DNA of 7,807 bases from Bacteroidia bacterium (GCA_905373625.1 CAJPTS010000080.1:1-7807); one strand, 5' to 3'. Shown: positions 1-7,309, numbered from the stretch's first letter. The notes: generated by a model not told the origin, from the sequence alone. Numbers and translations: made by a program.

Positions 1-942
1 ATTCATAATCCTTTGGAGAGTTCCTTAGAAGAACTCTTAGAGGTTGCAATATTTCGTTTAAGAGAAGAATACAATAGTGAAGCTGAAACTCTCTTAACCA
101 ATATAGAGTCGCGCATAAACACAAACTTCTATAAACACGTAGAGATTCCGCAACGTGGTGACAAACATCGAGTACTTCTTTTATCTACACTAAACGTAGA
201 ACGTTATCTTTCACAAATACTCGTAGAACGCAAACTCCCACAAAAAGAAGCTATGGAAGCCCTAAAAGAAGTTCTACAACTCCCGACTCTCCCCCACCGT
301 ATAGAGTGTATTGATAACTCAAATACACTTGGAACTTACCCCGTATCGGCTGTTGTAGTTTTTATAGATGCGAGTCCAGCAAAAGATCAATACCGAATTT
401 ATAACATAAAAACAGTAGAAGGTCCTAATGATTATGCAACAATGGAAGAAGTGATAGAACGTAGATACTCGAAAATGGGACAAGAAAACCTTCCCGACCT
501 TCTTCTTATTGATGGAGGAAAAGGACAACTAACTTCGGTAGTTACAGCGCTAGAAAAGATAGATAAACTAAAAAATATTCCACTTGCTGGCTTAGCAGAA
601 AGATTAGAAGAAATATATGTTCCACGTGGAACGCAACCTATTTTATTAGACAAAGATAGTCCTGCACTTCGGTTACTAATTCAGTTGAGAGACGAGGCGC
701 ATCGTTTTGGTGTGAAACACCATACACGAAAAAGAGACAAAGATTTATCTAGCTCTTTAGAAGCTATTGAGGGAATTGGAAGTAAAACAATAGAAAAGCT
801 ATATAAAGCCTTTAAGAGTATAGAATCTATGAGACAGAAGGGTAAAGAGCAAATAATTAGTTGCATAGGGAAAAGTAAAGGAGAATTGGTTTGGAAATTT
901 ATAGCAAGCAATCAAGAGAATGAGGACGAACGTAAAGAATAA
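1..942 (+). CDS. uvrC: UvrABC excinuclease subunit C, C-terminal half (5' end outside window)
   Basis: UvrC works with UvrB in nucleotide excision repair and cuts the damaged strand on both sides of a lesion. The frame is open from base 1 (it reads I-H-N-P-L-E-S), so no start should be placed at the internal TTG at 13. About 313 residues are present of a family length near 600; the GIY-YIG domain and the UvrB-contact region lie off the left edge. What remains is the RNase H-like nuclease domain and the C-terminal helix-hairpin-helix pair. By comparison with E. coli UvrC, the catalytic set is intact: Asp in ECIDNSN (313-315), Asp in GPNDYATMEE (430-432), Asp in LIDGGKGQ (511-513) and His in RDEAHRF (700-702). 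The first hairpin, LEAIEGIGSKTIEKL, starts near base 758; the second, around CIGKSKGELVWKF, is less canonical. The gene ends TAA and converges on ruvB. Identification is firm. Confidence 0.97.
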   Translation: MHNPLESSLEELLEVAIFRLREEYNSEAETLLTNIESRINTNFYKHVEIPQRGDKHRVLLLSTLNVERYLSQILVERKLPQKEAMEALKEVLQLPTLPHRIECIDNSNTLGTYPVSAVVVFIDASPAKDQYRIYNIKTVEGPNDYATMEEVIERRYSKMGQENLPDLLLIDGGKGQLTSVVTALEKIDKLKNIPLAGLAERLEEIYVPRGTQPILLDKDSPALRLLIQLRDEAHRFGVKHHTRKRDKDLSSSLEAIEGIGSKTIEKLYKAFKSIESMRQKGKEQIISCIGKSKGELVWKFIASNQENEDERKE

Positions 943-1086
943 ACTTATCATTTTTTTATACAGCATATCGATAATAGTACTTCGTTTTTTTAGAGTAATA
1001 ATAGCGCAAAAGTTCTTCCTAAACAATCGCGATAAAACTAGTAGATTAAATCGCCTATTCAGCACTACCAGTGCCAAGCGATAAAG
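943..1086. other. Convergent intergenic region between uvrC and ruvB
   Basis: This is the 144-bp 3'-to-3' gap between uvrC and ruvB. It has two T7 runs on the + strand (951-957 and 985-991) but no strong GC-rich stem before either. A small hairpin, GCACT-ACC-AGTGC (1062-1074), lies just past the ruvB stop, but neither strand has a T-tract after it. I see no gene. Termination here is either Rho-dependent or weakly intrinsic. Confidence 0.5.
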
Positions 1087-2097
1087 CTAAAAAAGAGAAT
1101 TATCATTCCCTCCCATCTTAAGGTTAAGATGAGTATAAGCTTCATCGGCGACAACACGACCGCGTGGAGTACGCGCTAGCAAGCCTTGCATAATAAGGAA
1201 AGGTTCATACACTTCTTCTATAGCTCCCGCATCCTCTCCAACAGCTGTAGCGAGAGTAGAAAGCCCTACAGGCCCTCCCGCAAACTTGGTAATGATGGTT
1301 GCTAAAATTCTCCTATCCATTAACTCAAGACCACGGCTATCTATGTTTAAAGCATCTAGTGCAAACTTAGCTATTGGTAAATCTATCTCACCATTACCTT
1401 TGATTTGTGCAAAGTCGCGAACTCTGCGCAATAAAGCATTCGCAATACGTGGCGTCCCTCTACTACGCGACGCTATTTCTGACGCAGCATCTGCATGAAT
1501 GGGAATTTGAAGAATTTTAGCGGCGCGATGAATTATCTTTTCGATAGTACTATTCGTGTAGTATTCCAAAAGACAAGAAATTCCAAACCGTGCTTTCAAT
1601 GGTTTAGTTAATAAACCTACGCGAGTGGTTGCTCCAACTAATGTGAACGGATTGAGTTGAATTTGTACACTGCGGGCAGCAGGTCCTTTCTCAATAAGTA
1701 TATCTATCGTAAAATCTTCCATAGCGGAGTACAAGTACTCTTCTACTACGGGGGATAATCTGTGAATTTCATCTATAAAAAGCACCGTGCCTGGTTCCAA
1801 GCTCGTAAGAATACCTGCTAAATCACCAGGCCGATCAATCACTGGTCCACTAGTAATTCGTAGCGGAACCCCTAATTCGTTAGCCAATATATGAGCAAGC
1901 GTTGTTTTTCCTAAGCCAGGAGGACCATGAAAGAGAACATGATCTAGAGCCTCACCGCGTAACTTGGCAGCAGCAACAAAAATGCTCAAATTATCAAGCA
2001 CCTTATCTTGTCCTGTAAAATCTGAAAAACTTAAAGGACGAATCGAAGTATCTAACTCCTCTGTAAACGTTTCTTCTACTTTCTTATCCTTACTCAT
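1087..2097 (-). CDS. ruvB: Holliday junction branch-migration ATPase RuvB
   Basis: RuvB is the hexameric AAA+ motor that, with RuvA, drives branch migration of Holliday junctions in recombinational repair in the cytoplasm. The 336-residue length is normal for the family. Visible motifs are Walker A GPPGLGKT (58-65), Walker B LFIDEIH (106-112, with D109 and E110), sensor I GATTR (155-159), the arginine finger R170 in LKARFGI, and sensor II at R217 in RGTPRIAN. The C-terminal winged-helix DNA-binding domain covers about 260-325 and includes PVGLSTLATAVGED and TPRGR. The ATG at 2097 gives a typical short N-terminal tail before the conserved RPLSF segment (20-24). ruvA and ruvC are not in the window. 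The gene converges on uvrC, so two DNA-repair genes meet tail to tail, but nothing shows co-regulation. No clear -7 box was found at the usual distance upstream. Confidence 0.98.
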   Translation of the reverse strand: MSKDKKVEETFTEELDTSIRPLSFSDFTGQDKVLDNLSIFVAAAKLRGEALDHVLFHGPPGLGKTTLAHILANELGVPLRITSGPVIDRPGDLAGILTSLEPGTVLFIDEIHRLSPVVEEYLYSAMEDFTIDILIEKGPAARSVQIQLNPFTLVGATTRVGLLTKPLKARFGISCLLEYYTNSTIEKIIHRAAKILQIPIHADAASEIASRSRGTPRIANALLRRVRDFAQIKGNGEIDLPIAKFALDALNIDSRGLELMDRRILATIITKFAGGPVGLSTLATAVGEDAGAIEEVYEPFLIMQGLLARTPRGRVVADEAYTHLNLKMGGNDNSLF

Positions 2098-2474
2098 CTT
2101 GTCACCAATGTACTGCGCTTTCTTATTACTCTTTTTTCTTTAAAGAAAATGAATAGGTGAGAGGTTAGGTTGTCAGAATTGTTCATAACTATCGAATAAG
2201 CTTTTGTATACTATTTAAGTAATATAAGCTGATTTTATTTTCCATATATAACATCTTGTATTTCTGTATATTTACTCTAATTATGTTCAAGTTGAAGTGT
2301 AAAATTGTAGCAATCTTCTATTCACTCCATTTTGTCGAATATTTGTGTATAACACTTCGTAATTTTAAGTTGCTATTGTTTATTACTTCTAGGTAGCAGA
2401 GGCGTTGTTATTAAATTACTCTGTCGCCGACCAGTTATTGTAAAGCTTATGAACATTTATAGACAACTACTCCA
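2098..2474. other. 377-bp AT-rich intergenic region upstream of ruvB, no gene recognised
   Basis: This region lies between the end of the leftward SPOR-domain gene and the start of ruvB, so the ruvB promoter should be in it. I found no convincing open frame, tRNA, or hairpin with a T-tract. It also lacks an exact TAnnTTTG box on the minus strand; the nearest is TACATTGG at 2104-2111, too close to the ATG to be credible. The one clear structure is the palindrome at 2134-2149. For a largely compact window this is a long non-coding stretch, and it may hold a regulatory leader or a small RNA. Confidence 0.5.
2134..2149. repeat. Perfect 16-bp palindrome upstream of ruvB
   Basis: TTTTCTTTAAAGAAAA is a perfect inverted repeat with no spacer, 36 bp before the ruvB start. 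With no loop it is unlikely to be an RNA hairpin; a site for a dimeric protein is the more natural reading. Its AT-only arms, apart from one G/C pair per arm, mean that chance in AT-rich DNA is a real alternative. Confidence 0.4.
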
Positions 2475-3428
2475 CTACTCTTGACTTTCTACGGTTTCAA
2501 TTAGCCAGTAGGAGTCGTTATTGAGTTCTTTACGTCGTTTATTCATTTCCTTAATTCCTGACTTCTTTTCATAGAACTTCCCGAGCGTAACTCGGTACAT
2601 AGAAGAAATCTCTTTTACATCTGGACGATACCCCTTTTTACTCAGCTCATTTTTTAGTTTATTCGCATTCTCGATGCTAGAGAAGCTACCAGCCACTATG
2701 TAGTATACGAATCGTTTTTCTGACGAGGGGGACGTTTCTACGCGCAGAGCATTTACTTGCCTGTGGGTACTATCTAAGATTTGTTGTGTCTCTTTATTTA
2801 CTATAGCTGAGTCTACTGAGGTGAGTTGTGCTAGGACAGAATCACGCGTTAGTGTATCACTATTTTGTTCCGCGGGGGGCGTGATACTAGGTTCTATTCG
2901 CACAGGTTTGTGAGGTGAAACGAGCCAATAGGTAAGCAATAGTCCCACAGAAAGAGTGGCAATACTAATGGCAGCCACTACAATTATACTTTTCCGACGA
3001 CTTTTTCTTTTACTTATACCTTTTGCTTTGGGTAATAGTATATTAGCGAATGTCGAAGCGGTTAGGTTGAGTTTAGAGGAGTCCGAGCACAAAATGAAGT
3101 GTGCTCCCTCTTTTTTTAGTACTCCAATCCCTTGAAAATGTACAGGAATTCCCTTATCGAGGTTTTGTTGTAGTAAGCGCAACCATTTTTGCATAATACA
3201 TTCCACCTCCTCTTTAGAAAGCGTACTATGCTGGAGAAGGTAGGTCTGGAGAGCTTTGTCGTCAAAAGTTCTTTCTTCGTTAAAAGATATAGAGTACTGA
3301 GGGGGGGTAACTTCCTGCCGCGAGTTAATATGAGACGGATGTTTTTCACGTACGAAGCTGCCAATATTAGGCAGACTCACATATTGTTCATTTAACAGAA
3401 CGTACTGGAGGCATTCTTCGATGCGCAT
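2475..3428 (-). CDS. Membrane-anchored SPOR-domain protein with N-terminal HU-like (HU-CCDC81-type) domains
   Basis: This 317-residue protein has three parts. Residues 1-135 resemble the paired HU/CCDC81-type domains of Bacteroidota proteins: a start like MRIEECLQYVLLNEQYVSLPNIGSF, then a second unit with IPVHFQGIGVLKKE near 94-107. A basic patch (KRKSRRK, 140-146) precedes one transmembrane helix at about 147-170. A Pro/Ser/Thr-rich linker (171-238) leads to a C-terminal SPOR domain (about 239-312; YYIVAGSFSSIENANKL, then YRVTLGKF). SPOR domains bind denuded peptidoglycan glycan strands. By the positive-inside rule the N-terminus is cytoplasmic and SPOR periplasmic, so the protein could tie a cytoplasmic ligand to the cell wall at division or remodelling sites. 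That role is inference. The ATG at 3428 is supported by a -7 box 28 nt upstream. A C7 tract covers codons 41-43. Family assignment of the SPOR end is firmer than that of the HU-like end. Confidence 0.9.
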   Translation of the reverse strand: MRIEECLQYVLLNEQYVSLPNIGSFVREKHPSHINSRQEVTPPQYSISFNEERTFDDKALQTYLLQHSTLSKEEVECIMQKWLRLLQQNLDKGIPVHFQGIGVLKKEGAHFILCSDSSKLNLTASTFANILLPKAKGISKRKSRRKSIIVVAAISIATLSVGLLLTYWLVSPHKPVRIEPSITPPAEQNSDTLTRDSVLAQLTSVDSAIVNKETQQILDSTHRQVNALRVETSPSSEKRFVYYIVAGSFSSIENANKLKNELSKKGYRPDVKEISSMYRVTLGKFYEKKSGIKEMNKRRKELNNDSYWLIETVESQE

Positions 3429-3456
3429 TCTATTCGCTTCTCTTCTGAGATTCGTG

Positions 3457-3464
3457 CAAAGTTA
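3457..3464 (-). promoter_or_regulatory. Bacteroidota-type -7 box for the SPOR-domain gene
   Basis: The + strand reads CAAAGTTA, so the minus strand reads TAACTTTG, an exact match to the Bacteroidota -7 consensus TAnnTTTG. It ends 28 nt before the start codon of the SPOR gene. A near-match, TAACTTTA, sits 15 bp further upstream (3472-3479). No good -33 TTTG was found at about 20 nt spacing. Confidence 0.6.
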
Positions 3465-3616
3465 TGAATTGTAAAGTTACACGAGATAGAATTTTCGTTC
3501 AACACAATTCCGAAGCTCTTTTCGCAGTTTGGATATCGCCTATAAAACCGAATTCCGAGAGTGCACGCAAAGATCTATTTATGACAATTGGGTAAGAATA
3601 CCTATTCTAATTCGCT

Positions 3617-3624
3617 TACCTTTG
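3617..3624 (+). promoter_or_regulatory. Bacteroidota-type -7 box for the sulfatase-flippase operon
   Basis: TACCTTTG matches the TAnnTTTG -7 consensus exactly and ends 24 nt before the ATG of the sulfatase gene. This spacing is like that of the other two boxes in the window and would give a short 5' leader. A TTG lies at 3588-3590, but the 26-nt spacing is too long for a standard -33 element. The box also supports the choice of the ATG at 3649. Confidence 0.6.
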
Positions 3625-3648
3625 TGTAAACTCCTCTAACAAGTAAAG

Positions 3649-5775
3649 ATGAGAAAGAAAAAGAAACGCGAGATACGGCGTTGGAAAAGCGAAAAATATA
3701 GTCACGCAACTACTCTTTTTTTTCAGGCCACGCTACTACTTTTTGGCACGGGGATGCTTATTTTATTGGTAGCACGTCTAAGCCTTCTGTTTGCACAAGG
3801 AGGTAATGTACTGAGTACTTCTTCTTTCACAAATCTTCTCAGCGCTTTGTGGATGGGAGAACGTTTTGACGCCAAGGTGATGGCCACATTAACATTGCCT
3901 TTTCTTTTATTCCCTTTCTTTTACCTCTTTACACAAAAACATTTCCCTGCTCGCTTTATACGCGTTCTTTGGATAACTTTCTCCACGCTACTTCTTGTAG
4001 CGCTTTTTGTGGTTTGCGTTGTTGATTATTATTACTTCTCTTTTTTTCATACGCACTTTGATGCCACGGCTTGGGGGATCATAGAGGATGATACGGCTGC
4101 TATTCTGCACTCTGTATGGACAGACTTTCCCGTGATTCGTTTCATTCTGGCTACCTTACTTTTTACTTTTCTCGCCGCTTTATTTATGTATTTAGCCGTT
4201 CGGAATCCGAAGCGAGCTAAATATCCATCTTATTTCTTAAAACGTTTTTGCCTCTTTATTCTTCTTTTGGCGTGTGGTTTTATTATGGCACGAGGTACAT
4301 TTTCTTTACTCCCACTCCGTGCCATGCATCTCAATGTTACTTCGTCTCCCTTCCTAAATCAGTTAGCTAATAATGCTCCTTTTGCCCTTTACGAAGTGAT
4401 AGCACATGCCGATGAAAACAGATTGGAGCTCGATACACAGCAGATTCTTAAGCACTGGGGATTCGATTCTGAGCAGGAGGCGGTTGAAATATATACGCGT
4501 TCCTCCTTAAATACAGCGGAGGTATTTAAGAGTTTAGTTGATAGTACTAAATGTAACGAGGTTTTGAAAAATGCGCCACCGCACATCGTAGTATTACAAA
4601 TGGAAAGTATGCCGAGCTACTATATGCAGTTTGATCACGGCGCTTTTGATCTTTTAGGTGACTTAAAAAACGAACTTCCCCAAGGGTATTGGTTTCAAAA
4701 TACTGTGAGTGGTGGTGCGGGAACACTGGCAAGCCTTGAGGGACTCTTGTTTGGAATTGTAAAAGGTCCCGTGGGTCAGTCGCCGCACTATCGTACGCAC
4801 CTCCCCTATTCTGTTGCCGATGTATTTCATAAGCAAGGATATGCCACGAGCTATATTTCGGGGCAGCGCTTAGGGTGGCGTAATATGAATAACTTTCTGA
4901 AGGCGCAAGGTTTTGATCGCATCGAAGGCGATGTAGATTTGCTATCACACGTGAGTCGTGCACCTAAAGGAACATGGGGGATTCATGACGAGGCGATGTT
5001 TGAGCGTATACTACAAATACTTCACAGTGCAGATAAACCGCAATTCGTGTATGGAATGAGTATCTCGCATCACTCGCCGTATGATACACCAGCAACCGAT
5101 TTTGATAAACTGATGAGCGTCCCAGATTCTGTGTGGAACAAGGTGGATATGCCAAAGGACGTCGCACGTAAAAGTTTTGCGGCTTTTCGTTATCAGACCG
5201 ACCAATTAGGGAAATTTATAAAAGAGGTATACTCCTCTCGGCTTGCTACAAATACCATCGTTGTATTTACAGGAGATCATACACTCAAGCAAAATTTGAA
5301 AAATACTGACGATCCACTTGCGCTTTATGGTGTTCCGATCGTTTTTTTTGTTCCACACGAAATTGCTAAGCCTGACTCGGTGGATCTTACTCAATATGCA
5401 TCGCATAATGATATTTTTCCCACGCTGTTTCACTTAGCTCTGTCGGGAGCAAAATACCTTCGTACGGGACGCAATTTATTTGCACCGAGTTCCTCCTCTC
5501 CGCAGGTTGCTTTGTATAATTCCACTCTTTTGCTAGCACCACAATATACAATACCCCTTGCATTAGATTATGAAAATCAAGATGCGAATAGTAGGGTAAA
5601 AGAAAACAATGAGGCGCGTCGTGATTATAATTCTTTATTACTTTATGGGCGATCCTATTATGCAGCTTTGGCTTGTTTTCTGGCGCACGAACTGAAGAAA
5701 GATGTTCCGCTTGAGCACCTATTTGTTCCCTCCACGTGTCTCAATGCAGATACGCTAGCGCTCGGTCACAAATAG
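3649..5775 (+). CDS. LTA synthase/OpgB-type sulfatase-fold membrane transferase
   Basis: This 708-residue inner-membrane enzyme belongs to the alkaline-phosphatase/sulfatase superfamily branch that includes LtaS and OpgB. These enzymes move phosphoglycerol or similar head groups from phospholipid to envelope glycans or lipids. A very basic N-terminus (MRKKKKREIRR) precedes five predicted helices (about 22-48, 78-97, 104-126, 160-183, 197-217), the LtaS count, followed by an extracytoplasmic catalytic domain (about 310-615). By comparison with LtaS, the active site is intact: E319 (VVLQMES) as metal ligand, T359 (SGGAGTLAS) as nucleophile, H475 (SISHHSPYD) in the substrate pocket, and D543 and H544 (FTGDHT) as metal ligands. 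R411 (GWRNMNNF) and WGIHDE (443-448) also fit. A threonine nucleophile, rather than the Cys/Ser-x-Pro-x-Arg motif of true sulfatases, argues for a transferase. About 95 residues follow the fold. The donor and acceptor cannot be read from sequence. The flippase gene follows after 4 nt, pointing to surface-glycan modification. Confidence 0.92.
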   Translation: MRKKKKREIRRWKSEKYSHATTLFFQATLLLFGTGMLILLVARLSLLFAQGGNVLSTSSFTNLLSALWMGERFDAKVMATLTLPFLLFPFFYLFTQKHFPARFIRVLWITFSTLLLVALFVVCVVDYYYFSFFHTHFDATAWGIIEDDTAAILHSVWTDFPVIRFILATLLFTFLAALFMYLAVRNPKRAKYPSYFLKRFCLFILLLACGFIMARGTFSLLPLRAMHLNVTSSPFLNQLANNAPFALYEVIAHADENRLELDTQQILKHWGFDSEQEAVEIYTRSSLNTAEVFKSLVDSTKCNEVLKNAPPHIVVLQMESMPSYYMQFDHGAFDLLGDLKNELPQGYWFQNTVSGGAGTLASLEGLLFGIVKGPVGQSPHYRTHLPYSVADVFHKQGYATSYISGQRLGWRNMNNFLKAQGFDRIEGDVDLLSHVSRAPKGTWGIHDEAMFERILQILHSADKPQFVYGMSISHHSPYDTPATDFDKLMSVPDSVWNKVDMPKDVARKSFAAFRYQTDQLGKFIKEVYSSRLATNTIVVFTGDHTLKQNLKNTDDPLALYGVPIVFFVPHEIAKPDSVDLTQYASHNDIFPTLFHLALSGAKYLRTGRNLFAPSSSSPQVALYNSTLLLAPQYTIPLALDYENQDANSRVKENNEARRDYNSLLLYGRSYYAALACFLAHELKKDVPLEHLFVPSTCLNADTLALGHK

Positions 5776-5779
5776 GAAA

Positions 5780-7207
5780 ATGCGAGTGCTGAAAAATGCC
5801 CTTTACCTAGGGGCGATGCAGCTTTCCAATATACTTGTTGCCCTAATTGTAACACCATATATTACCCGTATATTCGGGAGTGAGCTCCTAGGGATTAATT
5901 CTTTCGGCTTAGCAGTAGTTACCAACTTCTCAATTTTTGGTCTCTTTGGTATCACACTCTACGGAGTAAGAGAAATTGCTAAAGTACGCGATAGTCCCCA
6001 TCTTTTACAAGACACCTTCTCGCGTTGTATAACATTTCAACTATTTTTTTCGGCAATTGCAGTGCTCATCTATCTCGGGTGGATTCTTACCACGCGCGAT
6101 GGTTTTGCCTATTACTATCTCCTTTTTACACTTTACTTGTTAGGTACAGCTACTGATCTTACATGGTTTTACGGCGGGTTAGAGCGATTTGATCGGGTGG
6201 CTATCCGAACCGTACTAATGAGAGTATTCGGAGGCTTACTAGTTTTCCTTCTGATACGGCAACGCGAACAGCTTTATCTTCTCATTCTGATTCAGCAAGG
6301 AACAGTACTTCTTAGTAATCTATTTTATTGGCTTCCATTGCGAATATATAATATTCGTATCTCATTACAACCTATTCGCATTACGCTACGGAAAATATTC
6401 GTGCCGTGTCTGCGCCTTTTCCTTCCTATTGTATTTACTACCCTACTGCTAACAATTGATAGGATTCTGTTGGGGTATCTTTCCACGAAACAAGAAGTGG
6501 CTATATATGATTATACGGCCCGCCTAGTGCGTATAGCCATTATAGTAGTTTCTGTATTGGGAAATGTACTGTTGCCCCGTTTTGCTTACTTATGGAGTAA
6601 CAATTTACGCGATGAATTCAATTCCACGCTGCGTAAGCAACAATTCTATAGTTTGTTTACTAGTGCATTTGTAGCAGGATTGCTCTTTATTACGTCTACA
6701 GATGTTTGTGCTATTCTTTTCGGTGAAACGTTTCAGGGGGCAGCGCGACTCTTACAGTTTTTGATCTTTACTGTGTGTCTAACAGGGTTAGCACTCTATC
6801 ATATTGGAATGGCTGTGGGGCGCGAGAAGCAAATTTTGCGAGCACTCATCCTTGCTACGCTTTGTAACGTTGTGTGCAATGTAATATTGATTCCGCATTA
6901 TGGAAGCTGGGGAGCGGCTATAAGCTATGTTGCCACCGAGTTACTTTTGCAGTTTTATTATATGTTCATTTTACGCGATCTACTCCCTTTTCGTTATTTA
7001 CTACGTCTATTCGCACCACTATTACTAGTTGTTTCAGTAGGTTGCTGGGGGCTTACGCAACTACATACAACATCTCTCATAACTGAGCTTTTATTACGCT
7101 CTACTCTCTTTGCACTAGGTTATCTAACGTTTGGTCTCCTTCTTTTTTCTGAGGCGCGAGCATTTCTTCGTTCTTTAATAGAGCGTTTGCACGGTAGTAA
7201 AAAATAA
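5780..7207 (+). CDS. Polysaccharide flippase of the PST family (Wzx/RfbX-like)
   Basis: This 475-residue multi-helix protein of the MATE/PST superfamily is expected to flip lipid-linked oligosaccharides across the inner membrane for surface polysaccharide assembly. The family's N-terminal signature is clear (TPYITRIFGSELLGINSFG, about 25-43). So are WFYGGLERFD (129-138), the mid-protein IDRILLGYLS (226-235) and IPHYGSWGAAISYV (371-384). Hydrophobic segments along the whole length fit about 12-14 helices, and the protein ends in a basic tail (RSLIERLHGSKK). The length is normal and nothing is broken. The ATG lies 4 nt after the stop of the sulfatase gene, with no room for a promoter, so the two are almost surely co-transcribed and may be translationally coupled. 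No glycosyltransferase or polymerase gene is in the window, so the carried glycan is unknown. A peptidoglycan-lipid II role (as for MurJ) seems unlikely given the RfbX-type motifs. Confidence 0.93.
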   Translation: MRVLKNALYLGAMQLSNILVALIVTPYITRIFGSELLGINSFGLAVVTNFSIFGLFGITLYGVREIAKVRDSPHLLQDTFSRCITFQLFFSAIAVLIYLGWILTTRDGFAYYYLLFTLYLLGTATDLTWFYGGLERFDRVAIRTVLMRVFGGLLVFLLIRQREQLYLLILIQQGTVLLSNLFYWLPLRIYNIRISLQPIRITLRKIFVPCLRLFLPIVFTTLLLTIDRILLGYLSTKQEVAIYDYTARLVRIAIIVVSVLGNVLLPRFAYLWSNNLRDEFNSTLRKQQFYSLFTSAFVAGLLFITSTDVCAILFGETFQGAARLLQFLIFTVCLTGLALYHIGMAVGREKQILRALILATLCNVVCNVILIPHYGSWGAAISYVATELLLQFYYMFILRDLLPFRYLLRLFAPLLLVVSVGCWGLTQLHTTSLITELLLRSTLFALGYLTFGLLLFSEARAFLRSLIERLHGSKK

Positions 7208-7219
7208 GTGGAGTGCTGA

Positions 7220-7246
7220 CCTATTAAGAAATGCTCTTTCGATAGG
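7220..7246 (+). other. Imperfect stem-loop just after the flippase gene
   Basis: The stem is CCTAT (7220-7224) with ATAGG (7242-7246) outside and AAGA (7226-7229) with TCTT (7235-7238) inside, around the loop AATGC. It begins 12 nt after the flippase stop codon and has no T-tract. It may protect the mRNA 3' end rather than terminate transcription, or it may be chance. Confidence 0.3.
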
Positions 7247-7285
7247 CGCTGTGCGACGATTGCGTTTCAGATAGATTTTCTGTTG

Positions 7286-7309
7286 GGGGCAAGCAACGCT
7301 TGCTTGTTC
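7286..7309 (+). terminator. Stem-loop, candidate terminator of the sulfatase-flippase operon
   Basis: CAAGCAA (7290-7296), loop CGC, and TTGCTTG (7300-7306) form a perfect 7-bp stem. Two G-T pairs and one G-C pair (7287-7289 with 7307-7309) can extend it to ten. It lies about 80 nt past the flippase stop. Only TTC follows before an A-rich run, so an intrinsic terminator is possible but not typical. Confidence 0.4.

Noticed and set aside
13..15. TTG as the start of a short uvrC
   Set aside because: The frame is open to base 1 with family-like residues before it, so this is an internal codon of a gene cut by the window edge.
1029..1054. GCGAT/ATCGC inverted repeat in the uvrC-ruvB gap
   Set aside because: Five-base arms with a 16-base AT-rich loop are expected by chance.
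1062..1074. Hairpin GCACT-ACC-AGTGC as a terminator for uvrC or ruvB
   Set aside because: The stem is only 5 bp and neither strand has a T-tract after it.
799..1077. 92-codon minus-strand frame over the end of uvrC and the intergenic gap
   Set aside because: It has no motif, its hydrophobic stretch follows from T-rich composition, and it overlaps the well-supported uvrC helix-hairpin-helix region.
3528..3546. TTTG followed by TATAAA as a promoter
   Set aside because: The spacing fits neither the Bacteroidota -33/-7 pattern nor a -35/-10 pattern, and a better -7 box lies closer to the gene.
4547..4963. 138-codon open frame on the minus strand
   Set aside because: It lies wholly inside the transferase gene opposite its catalytic region, shows no recognisable domain or promoter, and is best explained as a shadow of the real frame.
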